Source of the DNA: Microvirga sp052115485
GTDB taxonomy: Bacteria; Pseudomonadota; Alphaproteobacteria; Rhizobiales; Beijerinckiaceae
Reading direction: 5' to 3'
NCBI RefSeq assembly: GCF_052115485.1
Contig: NZ_JBFRGU010000009.1
Span: 9,910 to 73,909, forward strand
DNA: 64,000 nucleotides
Under the pieces are notes generated by a model. That model saw only the letters and a list, made by a program, of their open reading frames with translations, had not been told where the DNA came from and searched no databases. How positions within the stretch are numbered: position 1 is the first letter of the stretch; each line of letters opens with the position of its first letter. The position numbers were made by a program, and so were the translations under genes. Of the stretch, positions 1 to 7,789 are shown piece by piece.

Positions 1-185
1 TGCGGCTGCCTTGAGCCGATCATGGCACTCAGCATCGGCATGCGGTGCACATGCGCGTAAAAGCGCTCAAGTATCTTGGGCAACGCCGGTTCGACGATCG
101 GCCACAAGGATTGCAGTTCCCGGCAGACCTCCTCATCGATGCCGAGAAAGGAGAGCCGCTCCGCAAGCGCCGCTTTATTCTGCAT
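1..185 (-). CDS. Protoglobin-domain sensor protein, N-terminal part (runs off the left edge)
   Basis: The 61 visible residues start MQNKAALAERLSFLGIDEEV and continue through a helix pair with LQSLWPIVEP and ILERFYAHVHRMP. This pattern matches the N-terminal Z/A helices of globin-coupled sensors (protoglobin family), which bind haem and sense oxygen. Such domains usually sit in front of a methyl-accepting chemotaxis module or a GGDEF domain, but that part lies outside the window, so the output cannot be told. The ATG at 185-183 follows a weak AAGGTGGGG ribosome site. The family call rests on pattern recognition of a short segment. Confidence 0.6.
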   Translation of the reverse strand, partial: MQNKAALAERLSFLGIDEEVCRELQSLWPIVEPALPKILERFYAHVHRMPMLSAMIGSRQP

Positions 186-295
186 GGTTGTGCCCCACCT
201 TATTTCAAGAACGAGGCATGTATGATGAGAAGATTGGCTCAGGCTTGCACCACCGCGCCGCGGCACTGCCAACAGGTGTCTTCGCGTACTAAATG

Positions 296-326
296 AAAAA
301 AGAGCCACCCGGTGGGATGGCTCTTT
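296..326 (-). terminator. Intrinsic terminator downstream of gapR
   Basis: AAAGAGCCA / TGGCTCTTT arms extended by CCC/GGG around a GGT loop, with one bulged base, followed on the minus strand by five U. It sits 31 bp after the gapR stop codon. Confidence 0.85.
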
Positions 327-356
327 CGAAGCGTCGGATGCGAGAAGAAGTGCCGA

Positions 357-617
357 TCAGCCGGCCATCCCAAGCGCCTGCATATAGAGTTCGAGGATCG
401 CTTCCTCTTCCTGGCGCTCGGCGTAGTCGCGTTTGCGCATGGCGATGATCTTGCGCAGGACCTTGGTGTCGAAGCCGTTGCCCTTGGCTTCGGCGTAGAC
501 GTCCTTGATATCGCCCGCGATACCGGCCTTTTCCTCTTCGAGGCGCTCGATGCGCTCGATGAAGGCCTTTAGCTGATCGGCCGCGACGGATTCGGTTTGA
601 AAAGATGCGTCGTCCAT
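357..617 (-). CDS. gapR: GapR family nucleoid-associated DNA-binding protein (DUF2312)
   Basis: An 86-residue protein of the DUF2312 family. It opens with a long charged helix (QLKAFIERIERLEEEKAGI), followed by the conserved block AEAKGNGFDTKVLRKIIAMR and RDYAERQEEEAILELYMQAL. In Caulobacter, GapR is an essential protein that clamps overtwisted DNA ahead of replication and transcription forks and stimulates type II topoisomerases. Length and motifs fit the family fully. It is the last gene of a minus-strand group with DUF1244 and an N-formylglutamate amidohydrolase, and ends at a strong terminator. Confidence 0.92.
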   Translation of the reverse strand: MDDASFQTESVAADQLKAFIERIERLEEEKAGIAGDIKDVYAEAKGNGFDTKVLRKIIAMRKRDYAERQEEEAILELYMQALGMAG

Positions 618-677
618 GAATGTGTTCCGTGATCTTTGGTTTCAGGTGAAGGGTGGATGCCTCTGATGGAGGCCGTC

Positions 678-983
678 TTAATGGGAAGGCTTCGACTTCT
701 CAAATCGCGCCAGTTGGTCCGGATCGGCTTCGCTTTGGTAGCGCGCCTTCCAGTCCGCGTATGGCATCCCGTAGACGAGCTCGCGGCTGTCGTCCTTGGA
801 CAGTGTCACGCCCCGGCTGTCTGCGGCTTCCTTGAGCCAGTTCGAAAGGCAGTTGCGGCAGAAGCCCGCGAGATTCATGAGATCGATATTCTGCACGTCG
901 TGACGGACGCGCAAATGCTCCACGAGCCGACGGAAGGCCGCGGCTTCGAGTTCGGTCTGGAGCGTTTTATCGATCTCGCTCAT
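678..983 (-). CDS. DUF1244 domain-containing protein
   Basis: A 101-residue protein carrying the family signature block DVQNIDLMNLAGFCRNCLSN and the tail YGMPYADWKARYQ. DUF1244 proteins are small, conserved and common in alpha- and gammaproteobacteria; their function is not established. The CxxC in GFCRNC could bind a metal, but this is inference. The start has a good ribosome site (AAGGGAA). It begins 9 bp after the upstream amidohydrolase stops, so the two are very probably co-transcribed, with gapR 60 bp further on. Confidence 0.9.
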   Translation of the reverse strand: MSEIDKTLQTELEAAAFRRLVEHLRVRHDVQNIDLMNLAGFCRNCLSNWLKEAADSRGVTLSKDDSRELVYGMPYADWKARYQSEADPDQLARFEKSKPSH

Positions 984-992
984 GGTTTCCCT

Positions 993-1826
993 TCAATGAC
1001 GGCGCAGTCGCTCACGCGTCCGCGTCGCATGGAGTTTCGGAATTCGCCGGTCCGCCTGCGCGGCGAGCGGCTTCAGAAGCGTCGCGAAACGCTTGGCCCA
1101 TTCTTCCGCGCCTTCGTCCGTGGCGATCAGATCCTGCCGGATTTCGACGAGGGCGTTGGCAAGCCCTAGTACGGTCGCGTGACGGTCGATGGTATCGCCC
1201 GCCAGCGCCCCGTCATAGGGCTCGTTGTCACCCACCACCAAGCTGTCCTCGGCGGCAAGCCCGTCGAGAAGCGGCCGAGCGAATCGGTCGTCCACGTCCC
1301 AGAGGATGCCCACATGCCAGGGGCGCGGCCAACCCCGCCACAGGGGTGTGAAGCTGTGGATTGTGACGATAACCGGCGGATTTCCAGTCCCTATGGCATT
1401 CTCGACCGCAGCTTGGATGGCCGCGTCATACGGATCGTAGAAGCGCGCGATCCGGCGCTGGACCTCCGCTTCGTCCACTTTGGCGTTTCCGGGGACAACC
1501 GCCCCATCCGAGAGGCGCATGACGAGAGTCGGGTCGTCGCGGCCGCGATTGGGATCGATCACGAGACGGGAGAATCGGGTCAGGATCGCCGGTGCGCCGA
1601 GGCGCTTCGCAAGAGAACGGGTCACCGCCGCAGCGCCGATGTCGTAGGCGATGTGCCGCTCGAACTCCGCCAGTGGCAGACCGAGATCCCCATAATCCTC
1701 CGGCACGGCGTTGGATGCGTGATCGCACAGGATCAGGACGCCGGACTCGAGCGAGCCCGCGATGGTTTCGACAGGATGAGGAGTGGAAGAGGACACGTCG
1801 AGGATGCGCGCGGCGGAGGCTGACAT
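993..1826 (-). CDS. N-formylglutamate amidohydrolase family protein (copy 1)
   Basis: A 277-residue protein of the FGase (HutG-like) family, Zn-dependent hydrolases that release formate from N-formylglutamate. Visible blocks are VLILCDHASNAVP near residue 40, RLVIDPNRGRDDPTLV near 95 and VTIHSFTPLWRG near 160, whose Asp/His residues fit the metal site of the family. No other histidine-utilisation gene is in the window, so the true substrate may differ. I prefer the ATG at 1826; a TTG five codons upstream is possible, and neither has a clear ribosome site. A second family member lies at 6512-7399. Confidence 0.85.
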   Translation of the reverse strand: MSASAARILDVSSSTPHPVETIAGSLESGVLILCDHASNAVPEDYGDLGLPLAEFERHIAYDIGAAAVTRSLAKRLGAPAILTRFSRLVIDPNRGRDDPTLVMRLSDGAVVPGNAKVDEAEVQRRIARFYDPYDAAIQAAVENAIGTGNPPVIVTIHSFTPLWRGWPRPWHVGILWDVDDRFARPLLDGLAAEDSLVVGDNEPYDGALAGDTIDRHATVLGLANALVEIRQDLIATDEGAEEWAKRFATLLKPLAAQADRRIPKLHATRTRERLRRH

Positions 1827-1919
1827 TCGAAAATCTAGCAAAAGTTGATGCCAACTCGCTTAAACTGCCATAGGAGCCTTGGCAACGCGCGCCTTCACAC
1901 GCACCAACTCCGATGAGTC

Positions 1920-2834
1920 ATGACCTCGACACCTGCCGCAACCCGCCACGACACCGGATTCGTCACCGCTTTTCTGGCCCTTTGCGCCGGAGCCGTGGCC
2001 ATGGGCGCCTCGCCGATCTTCGTGCGCTTTGCTTCCGCCGATGTGGGGCCATTCGCCAGCGCATTCTGGCGCGTCGCGCTCTCGCTGCCGGTGCTTTACG
2101 TCTGGATGCGGATCGAGGAATTGAAAGCGTCCGGCCCTCCGCGCGTCAAATTCAGCAAGGCATCGATCCTCGCAGGGCTTGCGTTTACGGGAGACTTGTT
2201 TTTCTGGCATCTGTCGATCCTGAGCACGACCGTCGCCAATGCGACATTCTTCGCGACGACGGCCCCCCTCTTCGTCATCCTGATCGTCTGGCTCGTCCTC
2301 AAGCAGAAGATCTCGCGCGGCACCATTATCGGCCTTGTGTGCTGCCTTCTGGGCGGGGCCGCCCTGATCGGCCAGAGCCTGAATGTCGATCCGGCGCGGA
2401 TACGCGGCGATCTCTACGGCATCGCCACGGCGTTTTTCTTCGGCCTGTATTTCCTGACTATCGAGCGGGCGAGAAAGACGGCGGGCGCTGCTCGGGTCAC
2501 CTTCGAGGCCGGAATCGTGACCTCGGCCTGTCTTTTCGTCATCGCGCTCACCCTCGATACCCGCGTCGTCCCCCAGACCCTGCAAGGGATCGCAGCATTA
2601 ACCGCCCTGGCGTTCATCAGCCAGGCGGGCGGCATCGGTCTTCTGGCGGTCGCTCTCGGTCGTTTGCCTTCCGTCTTCTCATCGCTCGTCATCTTCCTCG
2701 AAGCGGTAGCAGCGGCGGCTTTCGGCTGGATCATTCTCGGCGAGGCGCTGACGCTGCCTCAAATTCTCGGCGGGGCGCTCATTTTCATCGGGATCTGGGC
2801 CGCCCGGCCGAAACCGAAGGCAGTAGCCGGCTAA
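1920..2834 (+). CDS. DMT family (EamA) transporter
   Basis: A 304-residue inner-membrane protein with about ten predicted hydrophobic segments arranged as two EamA repeats. The first runs from FVTAFLALCAGAVAMGASPIFVR (about residues 14-36) to about 140, and the second from about 155 to 297. The AMGASPIFVRFA and LGRLPSVFSSLVIFLEAVAA blocks are typical of EamA permeases, which export amino acids or other metabolites. The substrate cannot be read from sequence. It is divergent from the amidohydrolase, with 93 bp between the two starts. Confidence 0.88.
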   Translation: MTSTPAATRHDTGFVTAFLALCAGAVAMGASPIFVRFASADVGPFASAFWRVALSLPVLYVWMRIEELKASGPPRVKFSKASILAGLAFTGDLFFWHLSILSTTVANATFFATTAPLFVILIVWLVLKQKISRGTIIGLVCCLLGGAALIGQSLNVDPARIRGDLYGIATAFFFGLYFLTIERARKTAGAARVTFEAGIVTSACLFVIALTLDTRVVPQTLQGIAALTALAFISQAGGIGLLAVALGRLPSVFSSLVIFLEAVAAAAFGWIILGEALTLPQILGGALIFIGIWAARPKPKAVAG

Positions 2835-2983
2835 TCTTCCACACGCATTTCCGTGTGATAATTTTGTATTGTGATCATCTTAAGCCGATGGGGTCTTGAA
2901 GCTCTGCCTGTTCTGGTCGACAACGATTCGGCATACTTGTTTGAAAATTGGCCGCTCCTTTTTGACGGATCGCACCAAATTCC

Positions 2984-3445
2984 ATGATTGGACTTGAAAC
3001 CTCATTCGCACGAAACGGGCGGCGAAGCCTTTGGCTTGCGGCGCTCATCGGCGTCGGCTCGCTTTTCGCCGCCGCCCCTGCGCGGGCCGATTTGCGCCTG
3101 TGCAACATGACGCCGAGCCGCGTCGGGATCGCGCTGGGGTATCGCGACAATCAGGGATGGATCACCGAAGGGTGGTGGAACTTGAACTCGCGCTCCTGTG
3201 AAACCCTGCTCAAAGGGCAACTCGCCGGACGCTTCTATTATGTCTACGCGATCGATTACGACCGCGGCGGCGACTGGAGCGGACGGTCCTTCATGTGCAC
3301 GCGGGAGCGGGAATTCACCATTCGCGGGACCGAGGATTGCCTCGCCCGCGGCTTTGACCGAAGCGGCTTCTTCGAGGTCGATACAGGCGAGCAACAAAGC
3401 TGGACGATCCAGCTCACAGACACGAACCGCCCAGGGGGGCAATAG
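2984..3445 (+). CDS. DUF1036 periplasmic protein
   Basis: A 153-residue protein with an N-terminal signal segment (about residues 14-35, ending APARA) and a DUF1036 domain: LRLCNMTPSRVGIALGYRD, GWITEGWWNL, YYVYAIDYDRGGDW, FEVDTGEQQSWTIQLT. DUF1036 proteins are secreted and of unknown function, and are often encoded directly in front of pyruvate kinase in Rhizobiales, as here with a 3 bp gap. Co-transcription with pyk is therefore likely, although a functional link is not established. Confidence 0.9.
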   Translation: MIGLETSFARNGRRSLWLAALIGVGSLFAAAPARADLRLCNMTPSRVGIALGYRDNQGWITEGWWNLNSRSCETLLKGQLAGRFYYVYAIDYDRGGDWSGRSFMCTREREFTIRGTEDCLARGFDRSGFFEVDTGEQQSWTIQLTDTNRPGGQ

Positions 3446-3448
3446 AAT

Positions 3449-4885
3449 ATGCGCCGTGCACGACGCACTAAAATCCTCGCAACACTCGGTCCGGCTTCTG
3501 AGAATCCGGAGATGATCGAGCGGCTTTTCAAGGCCGGAGCGGACGTCTTCCGCCTCAATATGAGCCATCTGGCCCGTGAAAAACTGCCTGAGCGCGTGGA
3601 GATGATCCGCAGCGTCGAGGCCAAGTGCAAGCGTCCCATCGCGATCCTGGCCGATCTTCAAGGGCCGAAGCTGCGCGTCGGCGTTTTCGAGACCGACAGC
3701 GCGATGCTGGTGAAGGGTCAAACCTTCATTCTCGATGCGGACAACACGCCGGGCAACGAAAAGCGCGTTCACCTCCCGCATCCGGAAATCCTGTCCTCGC
3801 TGGAGCCGGGACATACGGTTCTGATCGATGACGGTAAGCTCCGGCTGCGCGTGAAATCGGTCAAGAACGGCTCAGCCACCACCGAAGTCGAGATCGCCGG
3901 CAAGATTTCGAATCGGAAGGGCGTGAGCCTGCCCGATACGACGATCCCCGTCGCCGCCATGACTGACAAGGATCGTTCCGACCTCGAAGCGGCGCTTGCC
4001 GCAGGCGTGGACTGGATCGCCCTGTCCTTCGTGCAGCGCCCTGAAGACGTGGCCGAAGTGAAGAAGGTCGCTCAGGGCCGCGCGCTCGTGATGTCCAAGC
4101 TCGAAAAGCCGCAGGCCATCGCCCGTCTCGACGAGATCGTCGAAATCTCGGACGCGGTCATGGTCGCCCGTGGCGATCTGGGCGTGGAAATGCCGCTCGA
4201 AAAGGTTCCCGGGATCCAGAAGCTGATCGTGCGCACCGCGCGCAAGCTCGGTAAACCCGTCGTCGTCGCGACGCAGATGCTCGAATCGATGATCACGGCC
4301 CCTGTCCCGACCCGTGCGGAAGTGTCGGACGTCGCCACCGCCGTTTATGACGGCGCTGATGCGGTGATGCTCTCGGCGGAGAGCGCCTCCGGCCAGTACC
4401 CCATCGAGGCCGTCGCGACCATGAACCGGATCGCGGAAGAGGTGGAGCAGGATCACGCTTATTGGTCGATCCTGCAGGCCCAGCGCACGGAGCCGGAAGC
4501 GACCGGTTCGGATGCGATTGCCGCCGGCGCGCACCAAATCGCCGACACTCTTCACCTGAAATCCATCGCTGCCTGGACCTCCTCGGGCTCGACCGCCTTC
4601 CGCATCGCCCGTGAACGCCCGAACTCGACCGTTCTGGCCTTGACGCCGAACATCGACACCGCCCGCCGCTTGGCTCTGGTGTGGGGCGTCCACGCCATCC
4701 GGACGAAGGATGCGAGCGATATCGATGACATGGCGGCCCGCGCCTGCAAGTTCGCGGTGCGCGAAGGTCTCTCGGACATCAACGACCGCATCATCATCGT
4801 CGCGGGCGTGCCGTTCGGAACGCCGGGGGCCACCAACATGGTGCGCATCGCCTTCATTACGCAGGAACACGCGTCGCGGGCCTAA
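3449..4885 (+). CDS. pyk: Pyruvate kinase
   Basis: The 478-residue protein converts phosphoenolpyruvate and ADP to pyruvate and ATP. It shows the N-terminal RRTKILATLGPAS block, RLNMSH (about 31-36), DLQGPKLRVG with the active-site Asp-Gln-Gly-Pro-Lys, the B domain at about 70-170, and the metal-binding segment VMVARGDLGVEMP near residue 235. KPVVVATQMLESM and ADAVMLSAESASG follow, then a C-terminal allosteric domain. Length is normal for the family. It follows the DUF1036 gene by 3 bp. Confidence 0.97.
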   Translation: MRRARRTKILATLGPASENPEMIERLFKAGADVFRLNMSHLAREKLPERVEMIRSVEAKCKRPIAILADLQGPKLRVGVFETDSAMLVKGQTFILDADNTPGNEKRVHLPHPEILSSLEPGHTVLIDDGKLRLRVKSVKNGSATTEVEIAGKISNRKGVSLPDTTIPVAAMTDKDRSDLEAALAAGVDWIALSFVQRPEDVAEVKKVAQGRALVMSKLEKPQAIARLDEIVEISDAVMVARGDLGVEMPLEKVPGIQKLIVRTARKLGKPVVVATQMLESMITAPVPTRAEVSDVATAVYDGADAVMLSAESASGQYPIEAVATMNRIAEEVEQDHAYWSILQAQRTEPEATGSDAIAAGAHQIADTLHLKSIAAWTSSGSTAFRIARERPNSTVLALTPNIDTARRLALVWGVHAIRTKDASDIDDMAARACKFAVREGLSDINDRIIIVAGVPFGTPGATNMVRIAFITQEHASRA

Positions 4886-4918
4886 GAGCCCGCCTTGCCT
4901 CCTCCGGGAGACGACGGG

Positions 4919-5518
4919 TCAGAGATCCTGCCCGTCGATTTCCGGGGCGAGATGGTCGACGATTTTTTTGAGCATCGGAAATTGCGGATTGAGCGCCAGC
5001 GCCCGGCGATAGGCATTCAACGCCCGCGCTTTGTCATCCGACGACATATAAATATGGCCAAGCCCCGCCCAGGCGTTGAACTGGCGTGGCTCGAGCTTCA
5101 GCGTCTGCCGCAGATCGGCCATGGCGCTCACCGGATCGTCCAGGAGATAGAACACCGTCGCGCGCTGGCTCCAGGCCTCGGCCCAGTTCGGCTGGAGCGT
5201 AATGACCCGATCGAGTAATTCGATGGCGAGCGGATAGTCCTTTGCCTCCACGGCTGCGGCAGCCCGGGCATAAAGCAGGTCGGTCGTATCGGACCCGGAA
5301 CGCTCCCAGCGTTTCTCGATCTGCGCGGCGATACCCTTTGCCTCGGCCTCGTCCTGCGCCTTTGAAAGACGCTCGAACAGGCTGTCGAGGGTGATCGGAC
5401 GACGCGGCTGCGGGCGTGGCTGCTCCTGCGAAGCTGGCGGACGCACATTCTGTTGCGCCTGAACCGGAAGAACCGGCAGGCTTACCGAAATGACAATCAT
5501 GAACGCAAAAAGCCGCAT
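4919..5518 (-). CDS. Secreted TPR-repeat protein
   Basis: A 199-residue protein with a clear signal peptide (MRLFAFMIVISVSLPVLPVQAQQ) followed by a proline-rich linker and three tetratricopeptide repeats, for example NWAEAWSQRATVFYLLDDPV and QFNAWAGLGHIYMSSDDKA. TPR domains mediate protein-protein contacts; the partner is unknown. I chose the ATG at 5518 because it opens the signal peptide; the upstream extension in frame has no ribosome site and lies in a hairpin. The start codon sits inside a perfect 13 bp inverted repeat (5513-5548). Confidence 0.85.
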   Translation of the reverse strand: MRLFAFMIVISVSLPVLPVQAQQNVRPPASQEQPRPQPRRPITLDSLFERLSKAQDEAEAKGIAAQIEKRWERSGSDTTDLLYARAAAAVEAKDYPLAIELLDRVITLQPNWAEAWSQRATVFYLLDDPVSAMADLRQTLKLEPRQFNAWAGLGHIYMSSDDKARALNAYRRALALNPQFPMLKKIVDHLAPEIDGQDL

Positions 5519-5548
5519 GCCGGAACCATGTAGGATTCCGGCATGCGG
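5513..5548 (-). promoter_or_regulatory. Perfect 13 bp hairpin covering the TPR-protein start codon
   Basis: CCGCATGCCGGAA (5513-5525) is the exact reverse complement of TTCCGGCATGCGG (5536-5548), with a 10 nt loop. The ATG of the TPR gene (5518-5516) is in the 3' arm of the transcript. There is no U-tract, so it is a poor intrinsic terminator for rpmJ. It could hide the start codon or stabilise the rpmJ 3' end. Confidence 0.6.
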
Positions 5549-5592
5549 CGTCAATTCAGTTTTGGCGCGGCATCGCCGCACCATTGAAGAGC

Positions 5593-5718
5593 TTAGCCCT
5601 GACGAGCCTTGTAGCGCTTCTGCGTCTTGTTGATGATGTAGACGCGGCCCTTGCGACGAACGAGCTGGTTGTCGCGGTGACGGCCGCGGATCGACTTCAA
5701 CGAGTTACGGATCTTCAT
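5593..5718 (-). CDS. rpmJ: 50S ribosomal protein L36
   Basis: A 41-residue ORF translated as MKIRNSLKSIRGRHRDNQLV followed by RRKGRVYIINKTQKRYKARQG. This is the zinc-independent (C-minus) long form of L36, which lacks the Cys/His ligands of the 37-residue form. It is highly basic, as expected of this ribosomal protein of the large subunit. It lies between tRNA-Val and the TPR gene on the same strand, and was verified from ATG (5718) to TAA (5593). Confidence 0.95.
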   Translation of the reverse strand: MKIRNSLKSIRGRHRDNQLVRRKGRVYIINKTQKRYKARQG

Positions 5719-5762
5719 ATCCGGATCTCCCGTGGCCTCTCGGGAAGGCCGAATGAAAAGAA

Positions 5763-5837
5763 TGGTGGGCGCGGCTGGGATCGAACCAGCGACCCCTACG
5801 ATGTCAACGTAGTGCTCTCCCGCTGAGCTACGCGCCC
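5763..5837 (-). tRNA. tRNA-Val (GAC anticodon)
   Basis: A 75 nt cloverleaf: acceptor GGGCGCG / CGCGCCC with encoded ACCA, D-arm GCTC...GAGC, anticodon stem CTACG / CGTAG with loop TTGACAT (anticodon GAC), and T-arm with GGTTCGATCC. Confidence 0.97.
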
Positions 5838-5930
5838 CAGAAGCGGCGGTTCTTGCGAGCCCCGCTTCGTGTGTGGAGGGCGATATACCGGCAAGCAGTC
5901 AGGGACGCAAGCCGTGTCGGCGAACCTTTT

Positions 5931-5970
5931 TGAGCATCATCAGGAAAAAGTGAAATCCGCTTTTTCCCGA
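5931..5970. repeat. Degenerate RIME-like half element
   Basis: GAGCATCATCAGGAAAAAGTG...CTTTTTCC resembles one half of the Rhizobium-specific intergenic mosaic elements, whose halves read GAGCATGATC...GTGG..CCGG. Arms GGAAAAAG (5943-5950) and CTTTTTCC (5960-5967) form a hairpin just after cpdR that may end its transcript. Confidence 0.45.
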
Positions 5971-5983
5971 GACCCTGCAAACC

Positions 5984-6340
5984 TTACGCCGCCATCAGTT
6001 TGTCGACTTCATTCACCAGATCGCGCAGGTGGAAGGGCTTCGAGAGGACCTTCGCGTCCCGGGGGGCCTGTGAATCCGGGTTCAGGGCGACAGCGGCAAA
6101 GCCTGTGATGAACATGACCTTGATCTCAGGGTCGAGCTCGGTCGCCCGACGGGCAAGCTCGATTCCGTCCATCTCCGGCATGACGATATCCGTCAAAAGA
6201 AGCTCGAAAGGCTCTTCCCGCAGCCGGTCGTAAGCCGTGAGGCCGTTGTCGAACGAGGCCACCTCGTAGCCCGCGTTTTCCAGCGCCTTCACCAGAAAGC
6301 GCCGCATATCGTTGTCGTCTTCGGCCAGAATGATCTTCAT
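5984..6340 (-). CDS. cpdR: Response regulator CpdR
   Basis: A 118-residue single-domain receiver: acidic pocket AEDDND (residues 6-11), phosphoacceptor Asp51 in LLLTDIVMPEMDG, conserved Thr/Lys in MFITGFAA and LSKPFH, and a C-terminal ...MAA. In Caulobacter, CpdR has the same length and the same Asp51. When unphosphorylated it primes the ClpXP protease to destroy cell-cycle substrates; phosphate arrives from CckA-ChpT. The C-terminal Ala-Ala is implicated there in its own ClpXP turnover. The start was moved to MKIILAEDD because the upstream extension is not conserved. Confidence 0.93.
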   Translation of the reverse strand: MKIILAEDDNDMRRFLVKALENAGYEVASFDNGLTAYDRLREEPFELLLTDIVMPEMDGIELARRATELDPEIKVMFITGFAAVALNPDSQAPRDAKVLSKPFHLRDLVNEVDKLMAA

Positions 6341-6511
6341 TTTCGCCCCAGTCCCCGCGAAGTCTTGGCCTCGTTCATGGGGCGTGGTGGGTAAACAAGC
6401 GGTGAAAACGGGGGCCAACCCATCAAGATTTGTGCATGGACAGATCCCGAAGCCGCCGTCAGACTAACCAGAATGTAAATTTTCACCCTTCTCGAGGCAG
6501 TTCCGAATCTG

Positions 6512-7399
6512 ATGCGGCCCACTTTCGAAGAGGACTTCGAACCTCCCTTCATCGTCATCGAGCCCTCGCAACAGACGACCGCCTTCGTCTTCAACGTGCC
6601 TCACGCAGGGGCCGTCTATCCCGAATCGTTCCTTGCCTCCTCGCGTCTGGATCCTCTGGCCTTGCGGCGCTCGGAGGACGCATTCGTCGACGAATTGTTC
6701 CTGAACGTCGTCGAAATGGGCGCTCCGCTCATGACCGCTCGGTTCCCGCGCGCCTTCCTTGACCTGAACCGTGAGCCCTACGAACTCGACTCGCGGATGT
6801 TCGACGGACGATTGCCGCCCTACGCCAATACGCGCTCCATGCGGGTCGCGGGCGGGCTCGGCACCATCCCGCGTGTGGTGGCCGACGGACAGGAGATCTA
6901 CCGCTCCCGCCTCCCCATCGAGGAAGCGCTCCGGCGCATCGACTGGCTCTACAAGCCCTATCACCGAACACTTCGACATCTCATCGGTCGCACCGCGCAG
7001 ACCTTTGGCCATGCCATTCTAATCGATGGCCATTCCATGCCCTCGAGCTTTGGCGGCCGCGACGAGGCGAAAGCCGACATCGTTCTCGGGGACCGCTACG
7101 GGACAAGCTGCACCGGAGCCTTGACGGATATTGTCGAGGCTGTGTTTCGCGAGCTCGGCTACACGGTCATGCGCAACAAGCCCTATGCGGGCGGGTTCAT
7201 CACCGAGCATTACGGAGAGCCGGCGCTGGATCGCCACGCCCTCCAGATCGAGATCAACCGCGCTCTCTATATGGATGAGCGCACACTTCGAAGGCGGGCG
7301 GATTTCGAAATACTCGCCAACGACCTGGCGGAAGCCTTCGGGGCGATTATCCAGGCTATCGATGAGGATTGGTCTCCACGCAGCGTTGCAGCGGAGTAA
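6512..7399 (+). CDS. N-formylglutamate amidohydrolase (copy 2)
   Basis: A 295-residue FGase family protein. Blocks seen: TAFVFNVPHAGAVYPESFL (about 23-41), RRSEDAFVDELF, FPRAFLDLNREPYELDSRMF (about 78-97), ILIDGHSMPS (about 170) and ALQIEINRALYMDE (about 248). It is expected to be a Zn hydrolase acting on N-formylglutamate or a related N-acyl amino acid. It is divergent from cpdR, an arrangement common in Rhizobiales. It differs clearly from copy 1 (993-1826), so the two are old paralogues rather than a recent duplication. Confidence 0.88.
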   Translation: MRPTFEEDFEPPFIVIEPSQQTTAFVFNVPHAGAVYPESFLASSRLDPLALRRSEDAFVDELFLNVVEMGAPLMTARFPRAFLDLNREPYELDSRMFDGRLPPYANTRSMRVAGGLGTIPRVVADGQEIYRSRLPIEEALRRIDWLYKPYHRTLRHLIGRTAQTFGHAILIDGHSMPSSFGGRDEAKADIVLGDRYGTSCTGALTDIVEAVFRELGYTVMRNKPYAGGFITEHYGEPALDRHALQIEINRALYMDERTLRRRADFEILANDLAEAFGAIIQAIDEDWSPRSVAAE

Positions 7400-7453
7400 A
7401 CGCCAACGCTTCAGGCAAGGAAACGCTTCAGGCAAGGACACGCTTCGGGCGAG

Positions 7454-7543
7454 AAAAAAGGCCGCTGTCGCCAGCGGCCCGAAGTTTAGGGAGGAAACGC
7501 CCAAGAAGGGCAGCGATAGAGCGACGCCAATCGCCATATCGCA
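7454..7543 (-). ncRNA. mmgR: MmgR / suhB-type trans-acting sRNA (alpha-r8 family)
   Basis: A transcript of about 90 nt is bounded by a promoter (7577-7550) and a strong terminator. Between a small hairpin (GCCC AAGAA GGGC on the plus strand, 7499-7511) and the terminator stem GGCCGCT / AGCGGCC (7460-7479, then six U) lies UUUCCUCCCU (7497-7488). As I recall, that unpaired 10-mer is conserved in MmgR of Sinorhizobium. An outer GCGATA / TATCGC pairing closes the 5' part. The Rfam family is named suhB because it lies next to suhB-type inositol monophosphatase genes, exactly as here. MmgR limits polyhydroxybutyrate accumulation, depends on Hfq and responds to the nitrogen source. The 5' end is inferred from the promoter. 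Confidence 0.82.
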
Positions 7544-7549
7544 CTGCAA

Positions 7550-7577
7550 AATATACACCGCATCGCACAATTCGCAA
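7550..7577 (-). promoter_or_regulatory. Housekeeping-type promoter for the MmgR-like sRNA
   Basis: On the minus strand TTGCGA (7577-7572), a 16 bp spacer and TATATT (7555-7550). Just around the start are repeated TTGC/TGCGAT half-sites that could bind a regulator; the regulator is not identified. Confidence 0.6.
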
Positions 7578-7789
7578 CGGTAAATCGTCCTTGGAGTCAT
7601 GCGCATGTCGCATAGCGGATCCTATAGTGATTGAAGCCATAGCCCAGCGTCTGCCATCGCCACGGGTGGCCAAATCCCTGCGTCCTGACCGCAGATAGAT
7701 CGAAGCCCTCTCTTGCCGCCTCGGCAGCGCTTGATAAAAGCTCAGAGCCACTGGCTCTCAGACAGGGCCCGACAGAGGATTCCCAGCGC

